This document shows positions 14,039 to 27,063 of a stretch of DNA of 64,000 bases, one piece after another. The stretch lies in assembly GCA_004026145.2 (NCBI GenBank), contig CP034993.1, forward strand, positions 8,854,770-8,918,769, in the 5' to 3' direction. The DNA comes from Takifugu bimaculatus (Eukaryota > Chordata > Actinopteri > Tetraodontiformes > Tetraodontidae). Every line of letters starts with the position of its first letter. Positions within the stretch are counted from its first letter, which is position 1. The notes under the pieces are model-generated. The model was given only the letters and a program-made list of their open reading frames with translations. It did no database searches and was not told the DNA's origin. Both the position numbers and the translations under genes were made by a program.

Positions 14039-17000
14039 CTCCATCCAGTCTAACAGGGATGTCTTTCTTGGCAAAAGAAGCCCATTTGCATGAAGCAAAC
14101 ACATCACGTGTTTGCTTCATCTGTCTCTTTGTAATTAAGATACTTCGCACATATTTTTTTTCATAAAACTTCTGTGCAATTCAGCTGGCAACGACAATCA
14201 GTTTAGCATTTGTTTCCAAGTAGCCTAAACCCAGTTCACATACTGACCTGGGGAACTCTGCGCATGATGTGACGCTCTTCTAGTCTGAATGCTGTGGTGC
14301 TCATTCTGTTGGACGTGACCTGAATACTCGACAAAAGCCAGCACAGCAGGTGGCTGATGTGATCTGTTTGGATGGCTTGTTTGTGTGTAGGAGCCCTAAC
14401 AAGTCACACAATGACAGGTCACATTGCCATCACACCTGTATGGCTCCTCTTCTACAGTATGGCCCTTGCTACTGCAGGGTCTCTGTGAGTAAAAGGTAAA
14501 TTTGGGGTTATTGTGAGCTGCTCATGGTTTTGTTCATGCCTCCATGCAGGAAGCAACCTACTCATATCCCTCGATGCAGCTGATGGTTTAAATGTTTGTT
14601 GAAGTGTGGGGTTGTGTATCCTTGCAGAGCGCACATATAATTCCCCTTTTTACACATGGTTAACCTGCCAGATTGGTTGATACATTTTAATGGGATCTCA
14701 AGTTGTCTAAATTTTTATTTAAAGAAATAAAAAACTGGATTCTGCAGTCAGAGCACCTGTAGTGAACAAGGTGGGTTCAAGAAGGAACAAGGAGCTACTA
14801 AGGGATGTAAGAAAAAAATGAAAGAATTTTTTACAGGAGGAATAAATAAATCTTTAGATTTTTCTGCAGAAAGCTTTGCCATGCTTCTCAGCCTGTGCTT
14901 CTTGTTACAAGCTCAAACCTAGGGGAGATCAAACGTTTGCTTAAGATAATATCAACTGGTAAAGTGGAAATTCTGCCTAACAAAACTGCTGTCTTATGTT
15001 TATTTTATGTGCATTCTGGAGGTCTGAAGTGTTGCTTCTGATCATTTGATGGAAGCATTTTCTCCACTGACACCATGATGACTGCATAAATCAAACTCAT
15101 CGCCCGTGTCTTTGCTCTCTGCAGCCCTGGACGATCAAACGTCTCCTTTGACAATGAGATTGTGATGATGAACCACGTTTACAAAGAACGCTTTCCTAAG
15201 GTTTGTTCTATTCCAATTTAGCTGAATTCAGGTGGCTTGTTGGAATTGTAGATGTAGTCAAATGAGAAGTTTAAATTAAATTGAAATCAAAAAAACAAGT
15301 CCTCATAACGCTTTGCTTGTGTGATCCAAGGCCACAGCCCAGATGGAGGAGCGTTTGTTAGAGATCATCACCCACTACTCCCCGGAAAGTTCCCTCCCAT
15401 TAGCTGATGGTGTGCTGGGCTTCATCCAGCACCAGTTAGTCGAGCTGGTTAGAGACTGTTTGGACAAGTCCCAGAAAGGCCTGGTTACATCCATGTATTT
15501 TGCCGAGCTGCAGGAGAAGCTGGAGAAGCTGCTTCACGAGGTGAGAAAGCACAGTAGTCAGCACTATATACAGATCACTATTTGAACTATTGAACTCTTC
15601 ATCAGAGCGCCTGGATATTATGAAATGATATTGATCCAACTGGGTGATGTCAGGCCTGATACCTAATGACACTTTTTGTAGCCAAAGGCGCACACTATAG
15701 ATCTGGTAGTGGAAACTGTTGCCGATGTTAGGAGGAACACTTCTGCCACAGGTCTTATCTGTGTTGTGATAAAATGTCAGTTTCTATAGCAACGCATTCT
15801 CCTGCTGTCAGACAGGAGGCTGAGCCAACTCGCTGTACCTCCAGCTGAACTGATAAGACTGTTCCCATTCAGTGGAACAAATGTTGTCACACACAGAAAG
15901 AGCCAATCTCACTTTGTTAAGAGAGGTTCTGGTGTTGAAATGGCATTCACTCTGAACAAAGGGCCCTTTTATCCATATTCATAAGCATCAAGCATGAAAA
16001 TACATTTTCAACAAAACAACTTTTGATGGGTTTTGGCGGGATTTTCCAACTTTATCTCAGAGGTAGGAAAATTCAAGAAGATCAGTTTAGTACTATAAAC
16101 ACTGTGGATGATTCACAGAGTTCATTAATAATTTACATATAAGATCTAAATCTAATCTTTGAGGGGGTGTTGATTCATCATTGCTGCTATAGCTGCCCCA
16201 TTCTGTTTTATGAGGGTCGTACTGGTACATTTCTGGTTCACATTGGGGGGAGCCATAATTTAAGGTGTCATGAAGGTTAAAGGTGTACATCTTTACCTTT
16301 GATCTAGCACAAATAACCCAAGGTAACTATCTTTTTGCACATACTCGCTGCTGAGGCATCGTAACAATTAATTATTAATGTATGAACATCACATCAGTGA
16401 AAACTGCGCAGGATAGACTCAATGTCGCCACCCTCTACTGTTTTGTTTGCAGGCCTACGAGCGTTCTGAAAGTGAAGAGGTGGCCATCATTGTTGATTTA
16501 GTGAGGAAGATCCTCATCATAATCTCTCGACCCGCTCGCCTCTTGGAGTGTCTGGTGAGATCAGCAGAAGGGAAAATATTTCCAACTCAGCAATAAATTG
16601 CTTCATCAACAGTTTGCGACCGTTATTGAGACTCACCAGGCAAAGATTATATCTGTACTCTGTGATGACACTGGAATTCTATTCACAGGAGTTTGACCCA
16701 GAAGAGTTTTATCACTTACTCGAAGCTGCAGAAGGCGTAGCCTAAAGTTGGTCAAGGAATCAAGACAGATATCCCGCGCTATATCATCAGTCAGCTGGGT
16801 CTCACACGGGACCCATTAGAAGGTAAAGCTCTGTTTGCAAGTCTTGCCTCATTATCCACAGGTGCAGAATCAGAGAAGATTGCATTGTCAACAAATTTAC
16901 TGCGATTCTGACTACATTAACCTGAAATTCAAGGTTTTTTTTTTTTTTCTCAAAAATGTTTTGCTGCCACACAAACCTAAATGAATTATTTGCTTTCTCT

Positions 17001-20000
17001 GTGCCTCCCTGACCGTTCTAGATATGGTACAGCTTGAACAATATGATGCGAGTCCCATTGTGACCGTAGACACAGATGCTAATATAGAGGTAAACCTCAA
17101 ATTCTATTGTGACAAATTCCCTTAATTATTTGTATTAATGTGTTGAGAATCTGTCAAAAACGGTGTTTTCTTTTTAAAAAAAATCCACATTGTAGATTTT
17201 AATACAAAATATTGCTTCTGTATTGTCTGTAGAGTAAATCCCCACAGATGCTGACACCAACTCGGAGGAAACCTCTTGAAAGTGACTTTGAAACAATCAA
17301 ACTCATCAGCAATGGAGCTTACGGGTGAGAATCTTTCCTCCAACTTTTTCCTTAAATTTAATCAAGAGCTGCTGATCACGAAGCAGACGTGATCTCCCAG
17401 TGACGGCTCACGTCACAAAGATTCATTGTGCTGTTGAAACCTCCCCGCTGGTGCCAACAAATCAGACCTCATTACAGCCCCTGTGGGTGTTCACAGGGCT
17501 GTGTATCTGGTCCGCCACAAGGAGACCCGCCAACGATTCGCCATGAAAAAGATAAACCGTCAGAACCTGGTCCTGAGGAACCAGATCCAGCAGGCCTTCG
17601 TAGAACGAGACATCCTCACCTTTGCGGAGAACCCCTTTGTCGTCTCCATGTTCTGCTCATTTGAAACCCGGCGCCACCTCTGCATGGTCATGGAGTACGT
17701 GGAAGGTACATTGAAAAAGAATGGTTGCGATTTTTATGTTTCAATTTATGTCCTTTGGTACATTTGAATAACAATTGCCATGTATTATTGAGGTGGTGAC
17801 TGTGCCAACCTGCTTAAGAACATGGGCCCGTTGCCAGTGGAAATGAGCAGGATGTACTTCGCTGAAACAGTGCTGGCCTTGGAGTACCTTCACAACTATG
17901 GTATCGTGCATCGGGATCTCAAACCTGACAAGTGAGGACGCAAATTTGCTGACACAAGCTTTTCACTACCACCAGTGTTGGTTTACCAAATATTTATGGC
18001 GATTTCCCACCCAACAGTTTGTTGATCACGTCCATGGGCCACATCAAGCTGACAGACTTCGGCCTCTCTAAGATTGGTCTGATGAATATGACCACTAATC
18101 TCTATGAAGGCCACATGGAGAAAGACACACGGGAGTTTCTTGACAAACAGGTGAGATGTCCGGAGTGTAGCACGGAGGATCTTTGTGCGCTGAACCGCTG
18201 GCGGCTTCTGTTGCTCTGACCCGTACTGGTGCTTGTGCAGGTCTGTGGCACTCCAGAATACATCGCCCCGGAGGTGATCCTCCGGCAGGGCTACGGGAAG
18301 CCAGTGGACTGGTGGGCGATGGGGGTCATCCTCTATGAGTTCCTTGTCGGCTGCGTTCCTTTTTTCGGGGACACTCCCGAAGAGCTTTTTGGACAAGTTG
18401 TCAGTGGTGAGCTGCTGAAATGATCAAAAGAATGAGCGCAGTTTCTAATGTAATTGTAAATTTAAACAGTATTGTCATTATATGTTTACAAAAACCAAAC
18501 CTTTTCAATCAGTGACTTACATTCAAGTCCTCTTTAAAAGTTATTGTTTGTCAAAAATTAAAAGAACATTTTAAGAGCGATGATTGAGTTCTGGTTCTTG
18601 GCAGATGAAATCATTTGGCCAGAGGGAGACGATGCGTTACCGACTGATGCTCAGGACCTGATCACCAGTTTACTCAAGCAAAATCCTTTAGAACGACTAG
18701 GAACTGGTACTGTTCACCTTCATGCAGACACCACAATCACAGACTTTATCGTTTTTTCCGAATCATAAAACATTAAAGGTTTTCATCATCGTAAGGACTT
18801 CATATTGAAGAATGATTCTACTGTTGTCATAAAGATGAAATAAAATTAAACTACAGGATAATGATGGAGTTCTTTTAAAATAGGAGACATTTTTTTAACT
18901 AGATTGGTTGTGAAAACTGTTGCAGGTGGAGCCTCGGAGGTCAAACAGCATCCTTTCTTCCTGGGTTTTGATTGGACTGGACTCCTGAGACAGAAAGCTG
19001 AATTCATCCCTCAGCTGGAGGCCGAGGACGACACCAGCTATTTCGACAGTATGTCGGCTTTATTTTTAAGATGCGTTTGCTTTTGTCTCTCTCTCATCCA
19101 TGCTGCACAGATTCTCACACTCTGATGTGTCACAACTGCTAGAGGAGTCGCAATGTGTTCTGCTTAACGTTTTCTTTTTTTTCTTTAGCTCGTTCAGAGC
19201 GTTACCATCATTTAGCTTCCGATGAGGACGAGGAAACAAACGATGAAGAGTCTTCTCTGGAAATCAGACAGTTTGCTTCATGGTCTCATAGATTCAGCAA
19301 GGTAAAATAAGACCACATTTTCAGACTCAATGAAATTGCTCACTTTAAGGCTTGTGCCCAAAACAAGCACTTATCTGAGGACAGTTTTTATTGGCTATTC
19401 ATCCTGAAAGACATAAAGGCAAGTGACCAGCTGCGATTTCATAAAGTTCAGGCAATGGTGAGACAGGAAAGATGAACGTCTTCCATTGTATGTTAGAAAA
19501 ATCCGATGTTTGCTTGCAACTGTTTTTCTCTCCCAGGGGAAGATCATTAAATCCGTTACTACAATAAAGTGCTATTTCAGAATCTCCTGTCTTAAGTAGA
19601 GCTGTGCCCATCTACTAATTGCTACTGTGAAAACATCACATGTTTTCAGTGATAAATGACTCCCAGCTGCATTTGGTGCCTATAAAATTCCTATTTTGAT
19701 CCAAATTGCTGTAATGGAAAAACTGGTCTTTTGTTCAGCAAGTAATGGTGGATTTGTTTCCCCCTGCGACGCAATTATTACTTTGTATTTAACATCATTC
19801 CCCGGTTTAAACACTCAGGTTTACAGCAGCACAGAACATCTGGCAACGCCATCCAACCTGAGCTTCTCGTCTGACCGCAGCCACAGCGAGGACAAAGAGG
19901 ACCGTGGGGACATGGGAGGACACAGTCACTCCCCAGCCCCAGCAGATGGCAGCATTGAACAGAAACAAACGGCACGGATGGGCAGGTAAGGAAAGAACAG

Positions 20001-22836
20001 AGTGAGTTTATGACAGTCACCAACGGGCGATCACTTTGCTTCTTTTTGATTTCTATTCTTCACCTGTCCTGGACTGTCTGCAGCCTTCGACCTCGGGCCT
20101 TGTCCAGCTCCTCCCAGTCTGAGAGGAGCGCCAATCCACTGGTGATGACCAGCACCCACAGCCTGGAGACGATGCCCCGCGTCGCCCTGTCCACGGATGA
20201 TGAAGGTACATTCAGACATTGTCTTGACATTGACAGTGAGCGATTATACAATTGTGTTCTAACCTTTCAATACCTGCAGCTGAGGTGGTCGTGTCGAACC
20301 TTCGGAGGATCAGGATTCGTAGCAACAGCACCGGGGCCAAACACTCATCTCCCAAGGAGCCGACCGGACCTCGACGCTTTGGCAACCAATTGGAGACGCC
20401 CGACAAACAGAGGCTTTCCTGTGGAGGGAAGGTTCCCAAGTCGGCATCTATCTCGTCCCTGTCTCTCATCATCACCCCAGGTTGTCATGTGACGGAACTA
20501 CATCTAAAACAACGAAAGAGCAAAAGCTGATGATATCTAAACCTATTTGCGTTCTGTTTCAGATGAGAGCCCCAGTGGCCTCCAGCCCAGTCCCATCTCC
20601 CCTCGCTCCCTCTCCTCCAACCCTTCATCACGTGACTCCTCCCCCAACCGAGACCTGTCGTTGTTTTCCGGCAGCCTGAAGCCTCCCATCGTCATCCAAA
20701 TCTCAGGGAAGAAGTTTGGCTTCACCTTGCAGGCGATCAGAGTCTACATGGGCGACAGTGACGTCTATACGGTGCATCACATGGTAGCGGTGAGCATCAC
20801 ATCACATCCTACTATCGCTGAAAGGGGTTACACATCCCAACCTGTTTTTTTAGGCCCTTTTCAAATAAATACTGAGAAAATTGGTTTACTTAGGCAGCTG
20901 AAGGGAGGTTTACCAGTTGTGCAATGTAAATAAAAACAAGGTCTCTGCTCTTTTACCAGAGTGTGGAGGAGGACAGCCCGGCTCATGAAGCAGGCCTCCA
21001 CACTGGCGACCTAATTACCCACATCAATGGAGAGTCTGTCCAAGGCCTGGTTCACCCTGAGATGATGGAACTGCTATTAAAGGTACAGCCATTCTGCCGG
21101 GTCCCCCCTGTCAGTCTTCTTTTCTAAGTTTGATAATACCTTTGATATTCATTGTTCTGAAATGTGCAGAGCGGCAGCAGAGTAGCTCTTCAGACCATAG
21201 CATTGGAGAACACATCAATCAAAGTGGGTCCTGCTAGAAAGATCAAAAACAAAGGCAAGATGGCCCGGCGCAGCAAGAAAAGTAAAAGGAGAGATAATTA
21301 TGACAGGTGAGCGCATCCAGGATTGGGGGTTCTGCCAGTACCCCTGGCTCTCGCTCCCTATGAGATGGTGTCGCACCTGTAACGTTAATGTTTTCTGTAA
21401 TGCTCATTGTCGTCTCATTCAATGCTCCTTGTCTTTATGTTAAATTGTGTCGTGAAGAACTGGTGATAAAATACAGATTTTTACAGATTCCACCAAGAAT
21501 AAACAAACTTTCACATCACTTTGCTATTCCGCAGGCGTCGGGGTATCTTAAAGAAGCTGTCGAAGGGGAGCACAGTGATGCACACCAGTCGTAGTTTCTC
21601 CTCAGGTCTTCAACACTCGGTTTCCTCCACCGAGAGTCTGCCTGGCTCCCCGACACACAGCCTCTCCCCGGGCCCCTCCACACCCTGCCGGAGCCCCGCA
21701 CCTGACCATCAGACCTTAGGTTGGGAGCTAAAGTTGCACTTTAACAGTTTTGGCAGAAATCTTTTTTTTTACACACAGTAATGTGCAATGTGTTGCAACA
21801 TTCTCTGTCTTTTCAGACAATAACTCCCCTCAGAATACATCCCCGTGTTCCAGTTCTTCCAGTTCTCCTGCCGCACACATCCGTCCGAGTTCTCTCCACG
21901 GCCTGAGCTCAAAACTCAACACGCAGCGCTTCGCCAAGGTGAACCGTCGGAAGTCGACCAGCAACATCCCTCCATCCCCCTTAGCCTGCAACTCCTCCTC
22001 GTCTTCCGCACAGCCTCTTTCTCCCCAGCGCTCCCCCTCTCCACTCTCGGGCTTTGCCAAAACTCTTCACACCTACCACTGGCAAAACCCTGTCCCCTCC
22101 CACCATTGTCAGGCACGTTGTCCGGCCCCGCAGTGCAGAGCCACCTCGATCTCCACTTCTGAAGAGGGTACAGTCAGCTGAGAAGTTGTCTGGCGTGTAT
22201 CATGCAGATAAGAAGTCTTACGCCCCCCGCAGGCACACGCTGGAAGTGCCATTTTATGGTGAAGGGGACCTGCTGGGAGATTCAGAGGCTGGAGGCTCTG
22301 ATCACAGCAGGATGGGGGGGTACATCAGCTGCCAAAGGATGAGGGACTCGGGGATTGAACGATCGGAGCAGCTGGTTGTGATGCGGAAGCTCAACCTGTC
22401 AGAGCGCCGAGACTCATTTAAGAAGCAAGAGGCAGTGCAGGAGGTCAGCTTTGATGAGCCAGATGAGAAAACCAGCACCGCAGCTCCAGTGGCGAGCAGC
22501 TCAACAGCACCGGTTCAAACACAACATCAGAAACACAGGATGGCCTGGGTGCACCACACCAGCGAGGAGGTGGAGCTAGAAGTACCCGTGGTCAGGAGGT
22601 TCACGCTGGTGCCCCAGATAGCTGTGCAGGGCTCGACGGAGAGCGAGCAGGATGAGTGGGAGCCCTGTTCTGATGGCGAAGATACAGATGAGAAAACTGA
22701 ACAGGAAGTGGGCGTCTCCTTATCTGAGTCACAGCAGGCAGGATGTTCTGTGACCGACTGCAGTCAGGCAGCAGGCCCCACCACCACCACCGAGGCCCCT
22801 CAGGCTGGATCATCAGCGCCCCACGATAACACCTGA
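3549..22836 (+). CDS. mast3: Microtubule-associated serine/threonine kinase 3 (27 coding exons, two apparent frameshifts)
   Basis: AGC-type protein kinase with an N-terminal DUF1908 region, a kinase domain and a PDZ domain. MAST kinases act at the cytoskeleton and synapse. Exons: 3549-3595, 5456-5545, 10159-10247, 10659-10731, 12490-12568, 13423-13580, 15125-15200, 15331-15540, 16453-16554, 16689-16822, 17022-17089, 17233-17324, 17497-17705, 17793-17931, 18018-18150, 18241-18406, 18605-18706, 18926-19048, 19189-19301, 19819-19985, 20084-20205, 20280-20480, 20563-20789, 20960-21082, 21170-21306, 21535-21719, 21817-22836. Phases agree throughout if two extra bases are discounted, giving about 1460 residues. 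Visible motifs are the glycine loop ISNGAYG, HRDLKPDN (catalytic Asp near 517), DFGLSK, GTPEYIAPE, and a PDZ starting at KKFGFTL (about 945-1030). SCRSSNRKS, VGTPSPTLSRPLSPLS and the C-terminal ERRDSFKKQEAVQEVSFDEP favour MAST3 over MAST1/2. One extra T (16743) and one extra base near 22030-22100 break the frame. Confidence 0.9.
6325..6406. repeat. (CCCT)n/(CCAT)n tetranucleotide microsatellite
   Basis: Four CCCT-like units run into about 16 CCAT units in a mast3 intron. Compound microsatellite. Confidence 0.95.
7613..7698 (+). CDS. mast3: Alternative first coding exon of mast3
   Basis: An ATG at 7613 opens 28 codons beginning MSDPSHWSAVP and ending LLKRSK plus two bases, followed by a GT donor at 7699. 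The phase (2) is the same as that of exon 2, so it can splice directly to the exon at 10159 and read KRSKSCRSSNRKS. MAST1 proteins begin in a similar way (MSD..., then TKSCRSSNRKS), which supports a real start exon. A CpG-rich stretch (about 7250-7500) precedes it and may be a second promoter. This isoform would lack the Ser/Cys/Pro-rich segment of exons 1-2. Confidence 0.72.
8528..8580. repeat. (CA)n microsatellite
   Basis: About 26 uninterrupted CA units in the mast3 intron between 7698 and 10159. The rest of that intron shows no gene or recognisable repeat. Confidence 0.97.
14006..14034. repeat. (GT)n microsatellite
   Basis: About 14 GT units in the mast3 intron between 13580 and 15125. 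Confidence 0.93.
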
Positions 22837-24536
22837 GTCAAAGTTTAAAACTCCTGTAAAAGCTGTCTGAGTTAGTATGTGGCAGGAAGATTTTACTTGA
22901 ATTTTGTAATTCTAATTATTTACCACAAATCATTGCAGATAGTTGAGTGTTATTTAAACTATAAACAGTTGTTGAGTTATTAGGATGGATGGAAATTCTT
23001 AAATAGCCAAGACTCAACATTTTTCTACCCACAGGATGTCGTGTCTTTTGACAGTTCCTTTTTTAAATAAATGTCTATTTTTTAAAAAGCACAATAGTAG
23101 TTTGATAATGCTTTGGCAAAACTGAAGGACCAAATGGTACAAGAAGTCGTTTTTAGACGTTCTAAATCTTTTTCTTTTTTCCCCAGTTTTTAATTTGGCA
23201 AACTGCTGCTTCCAAGAGTGTAATTGTTATTATGAGCTCCATAAACCCACCATCAGAAGTTGAGTCTCTTTTAAGTTGTAAAATATGGCATTTTTCTGCT
23301 CAGAAACACTACACCCTACAAGATAAGCTTTCAAACATTGATTAGGACACAGAACATTGTGTACTTAAGTTGCCATTAACCTATCTCAAGCATAATCGTT
23401 TTTTGGCGGGTCAATAGAAAACCATATCGCCGGGGTTTGACATATTAAACATGAATTTTCAGGTCTTGGAACAGCTTTTGTGTGAAATGTTTTGTTATTT
23501 ATTTTTTGGAGTCTTTCCTGAACCTTGTCAGGACCGTTTCTACCAGGGACTGTGCTGGAACCTTGTGAGGTTTTTGAAGTCTTCTCTGAAATTGTAGCTT
23601 AACCTGCCCCCCACGAGCATGTTGGTGGCACTGCGCCTAAAAGATACGTTCCTTTGCTGTGTAGTGATGTTTACATCTGAAGGGGAAAGTGCACTAAATG
23701 TGTTCTGACATGAATTTTCTAAATGAATGCCAGGAATAAAACCCCACCACATTAAATTCAATCCTAGGGCTCCTTTGATCAAATGTTTTTGTCTTTGTAT
23801 TGTACTGAGGTATATTTTAATTAAAAAGACGTTTAAATCCAAGTGTGGTGAAGAATATGGTATGCACAATTTGAAAAATTGAGAAATTTGGGGAATTCTC
23901 CTATCAGTTGGCTTCCAGTTTTAAATATTTCTGTCCTATTTGTCACATGCTCTTTTGTACTGAGACTTTTGTTTGTAGAAATCTGAATTTAATGTGTTAC
24001 TGGAGTAATTTCTGCTTTATAAATATCCTTAAATGTCAGTCTTTTCAGGACACACTTGTAATATGAGCAGAGATGATGTGATGGAATTGTTTACAGTGAA
24101 CAATCATGCTACATACTGCACCAACATTCTATATCTTGTAGTTGTTCATAATATAACTTGTTTTTGATACCACAAAGGAAAGCTGCCCCTCTAAAGCTCA
24201 CAAGTTTTCTGCTCTTTTAAGCGGCTCACAAAGAGGAACTTGACACTATGCTGGGAAGTGTTAAATCAGCTTTGCAGATGTTTATCGGGTGTTTGCAAGC
24301 TCTTTACAAATTTTATATATAATGAAAGAATGTTAAAAACAAGAGCTTTACTTCTGTTGCAAGCTAGTACTTCAGCTGATGTTAAACTCCTTAAAAACAA
24401 CGTGGCAGGTATTGGTACATGTGCACTTGTTCTTTCTTGGACTCCTGTTCAGTGCATGCTGCATGAGACAAGTCATCTGTAATACTTGCACGGTATACTG
24501 GGGTGGTTGCCTCTGTACTGTTTTTATTATGCTGCG

Positions 24537-24542
24537 AATAAA
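24537..24542 (+). terminator. mast3: Likely mast3 polyadenylation signal
   Basis: Canonical AATAAA about 1.7 kb after the mast3 stop codon and about 350 bases before the ndufa7 start. The 22837-24570 stretch has no other gene and reads as an AT-rich 3' UTR. An earlier AATAAA near 23067 could also be used. Confidence 0.55.
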
Positions 24543-24894
24543 ATCCGTATTTTTGTTCGTCTCATTCTGACTCGATCAGTTATTCACGACCTTTATATTT
24601 TATGCACATAAAGGTCATCAATTTTCGGTTTTAAAGGGGTGCAATTGCACCCTCTAGTGGCCATTGGAAGCTGCACACCTTAAAAATGTATCACGCGTAT
24701 TAGTTCCGGTTTTGTATGAAGTTAAACATTATTAATTGATATGGACTGATTTGTTTGTTGATACACGCACTGTGCACGTGGCAACCATATTTTCTAAAAT
24801 GATTTTTGGTGCTCATGTGTCTTCCAGGCCGCTAGGTGTCAGTAAGACAGATGCGTTTCATAGAAGAAGTCCCGTGTCCTTCACAACAGCAAAC

Positions 24895-26244
24895 ATGGCG
24901 ACTGCGACCAAAATCATTCAGAGGCTGCGGGATTTGTTATCAGGGGTAAGAAACGCGAAGTGTCAGGTCTTAAAACTGAATTAATGAACCCCTGGGGCTT
25001 GCACATAACAATTTTGATGACCCGCTCTGGTAGAAATGAAGAATTCCAAACCGGAGACCCAGTCGAGATGGTTGTGTGCTAGCGTGCTACATGCCGAGGC
25101 ATCATTTAAAGAAAATATGATTCTAACATTATTTTATGTATTTGATATTTTCCAGCAAAACCTACAAGCCAAGCTGCAGTTGAGATATGGGGAGATTGCG
25201 AAACGGTAAGACTCATTTACCCCCTGTTAACGCAACAATAGAGTCCGTTTAAATGACGTCTATATGTCTATATTTCCTGTTGGTTGTTTGACAAAACTAC
25301 CGGTAATCATCACACAGCTGAAGAAGGTCATGGCAAATATGAGAAAAATATAACCATACTCCATAAATAAACTGTATACTTCCCTGTGGAATGCATCCCC
25401 GTGTGCAGGAATAAATGAACACAGGATTTGCATTGAGGCAGATGTTTTTTGTCAATGAAAGCAACCAGAAAGTAGCTGTTTGTTAATTTTCTGCAGGACA
25501 CAGCCACCACCCAAACTGCCCGTAGGCCCCAGCCACAGGTATGCCGGCAACTATTATTACACACGAGATGGACGTCGAGAATCAGTACCTGCAACGGTGG
25601 TCATGTCTTCCCAGAAGGCTCTTACTGCTAGCAGGTAAATAATGGGGCCACTGCCCCCGGCACGATGGCGTTTTGTAAACCATCGGCGATACCAGAATGA
25701 TGAATGATGTTCAGATCTGCAGTAAACGAACAGTGAAATTAGTAAGATAATTATCCCAATTATGACCCTGAAGCTGTGGAGTGTCTAAGGGTCATAACAT
25801 GAGCTTACTGGTACTTTTTTTTTGGTTTCTGCTCACTTTAGTCTTTAATCTGTGAGCTGTTTTTGGTTATTTCTGTATGTTTGTTTAAAAAAGAAAGCAG
25901 GATACAATCCACAGTTTGCACAGGAAATTCCTGTCTCCTGCAGATTTCCACTAATTCTTTTAAAATAAACTTCACTTCCCCACACCCTCTACACAAGGGT
26001 GGAGTAAAATTGTCCTGGGGATTAGTCCCAGTTGCCAGGGCAACTCTCTTTCCCTTTAAAAGTATAAAGTGGTAAATTTGGGTCAGGATGGGTTTATTTT
26101 AAGGAGGAAAATCTTAAATTGCTTGGTTTAAGTCGCTGTTTTCTGACCTCTTTCAGTCAAGTTGCCGAGACAGCGAAGCCCCCGGTGACTCCAGGTTCTG
26201 TCTATAAGGAACCATTACTGTCCACAGACCAGCCCTATCTCTGA
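24895..26244 (+). CDS. ndufa7: NADH:ubiquinone oxidoreductase subunit A7 (complex I accessory subunit, B14.5a)
   Basis: Supernumerary subunit of mitochondrial respiratory complex I. Four exons: 24895-24945, 25156-25205, 25497-25634, 26157-26244. All have GT-AG borders and compatible phases, giving 108 residues, close to the 113 of the human protein. Diagnostic segments are KLQLRYGEIAKRTQPPPKLP, GPSH, YYYTRDGRRESVP, MSSQKAL and the C-terminus SSTDQPYL-like (LLSTDQPYL). There is no cleavable presequence, as in the family. The start lies in AACATGGCGAC, which resembles a YY1 site overlapping the ATG, common in housekeeping genes. An AATAAA at 26345-26350 is the likely poly(A) signal. The gene appears intact. 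Confidence 0.95.
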
Positions 26245-26344
26245 GCAGCGGGATGAACTCATTCAACAACGTGAATCCTCCATTCAGAGCTGCGGTGTAG
26301 GCCTGACCGATGTGTCGTCTCATCCTGTGTACAATAGAAATTGT

Positions 26345-26350
26345 GAATAA
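26345..26350 (+). terminator. ndufa7: ndufa7 polyadenylation signal
   Basis: AATAAA 101 bases after the ndufa7 stop codon. From here to 27063 I see no gene, only about 700 bases of intergenic DNA. Confidence 0.75.
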
Positions 26351-27012
26351 ACTGTATTCTATTTAACATTTTCTCCAGTTGGTTGTTTCTCTTTGGTGTT
26401 TGTGGTAGTTGGTGTTGTGTCGTGGTGTCAACTGTCAGACCTGTAATTAGTAATATAAAGATAATAATCCAAAATGTGACTGAGCTGCAGATGCTCAGCA
26501 GCTGCGATATCAATGGATTCTGTATCTGCCGTCCAGCTTTGGAGCACTTTAATGGCTGAGGAGCTGCTGGGGGAGGGTGATTAGGGCTTCTTCACTGAAT
26601 GTGAAGACCCGCAATCTTAATATCAAATACATTGCATAATTTAAATAGTAAAATTGAGGTAAAGGAAAACAACCTGGAATCTTCAGTCCTTGTAGTAAGC
26701 AACCGGCGCCAGGAGGGGGCGTAATCGGCCATCCGTTAAAATGACCAGGGTGAAATACTTCCAACTCTTTACTGTCGTTTAACAATCATTTGTACTATTA
26801 AGAAGATAACTTCAATACGATAACTATGAAGTGTGGACAGTTAAAGGAACCTAAATATCACGGAGTTAAAACAAACCAAGATCACGTCTGTAAAATGTTC
26901 TCCAGTACAAAGAGCAAAATAAAATGTCACAGATGGTATTTAGTGCTAAAGCGTATAGAAAAGCCAAACAGCGTTTTTAAAAGTTTCATAAACGAAATGG
27001 AAGGCGGTGGTG

Positions 27013-27020
27013 TTACGTCA
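27013..27020. promoter_or_regulatory. CRE/ATF-like site upstream of the LDLR-like gene
   Basis: TTACGTCA (TGACGTAA on the other strand) lies about 45 bases before the start codon in a GC-rich stretch. It matches the ATF/CREB palindrome except at one end. Its use is inferred from position only. Confidence 0.3.
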
Positions 27021-27063
27021 TCTTTCCGCGCCGCATGCTGCGCAATAGTGGAGGACGCCGAGC

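Noticed and set aside
16723..16760. Possible tiny intron explaining the frameshift in mast3 exon 10
   Set aside because: The only GT...AG spans available are around a dozen bases, far too short to splice, and removing one T alone restores the family sequence.
21939..22028. Intron from a GTGAAC donor to a CTCCCCAG acceptor in the last mast3 exon as an explanation for the second frameshift
   Set aside because: It would remove NRRKSTSNIPPSPLA, which is conserved in the family and in frame with what precedes it.
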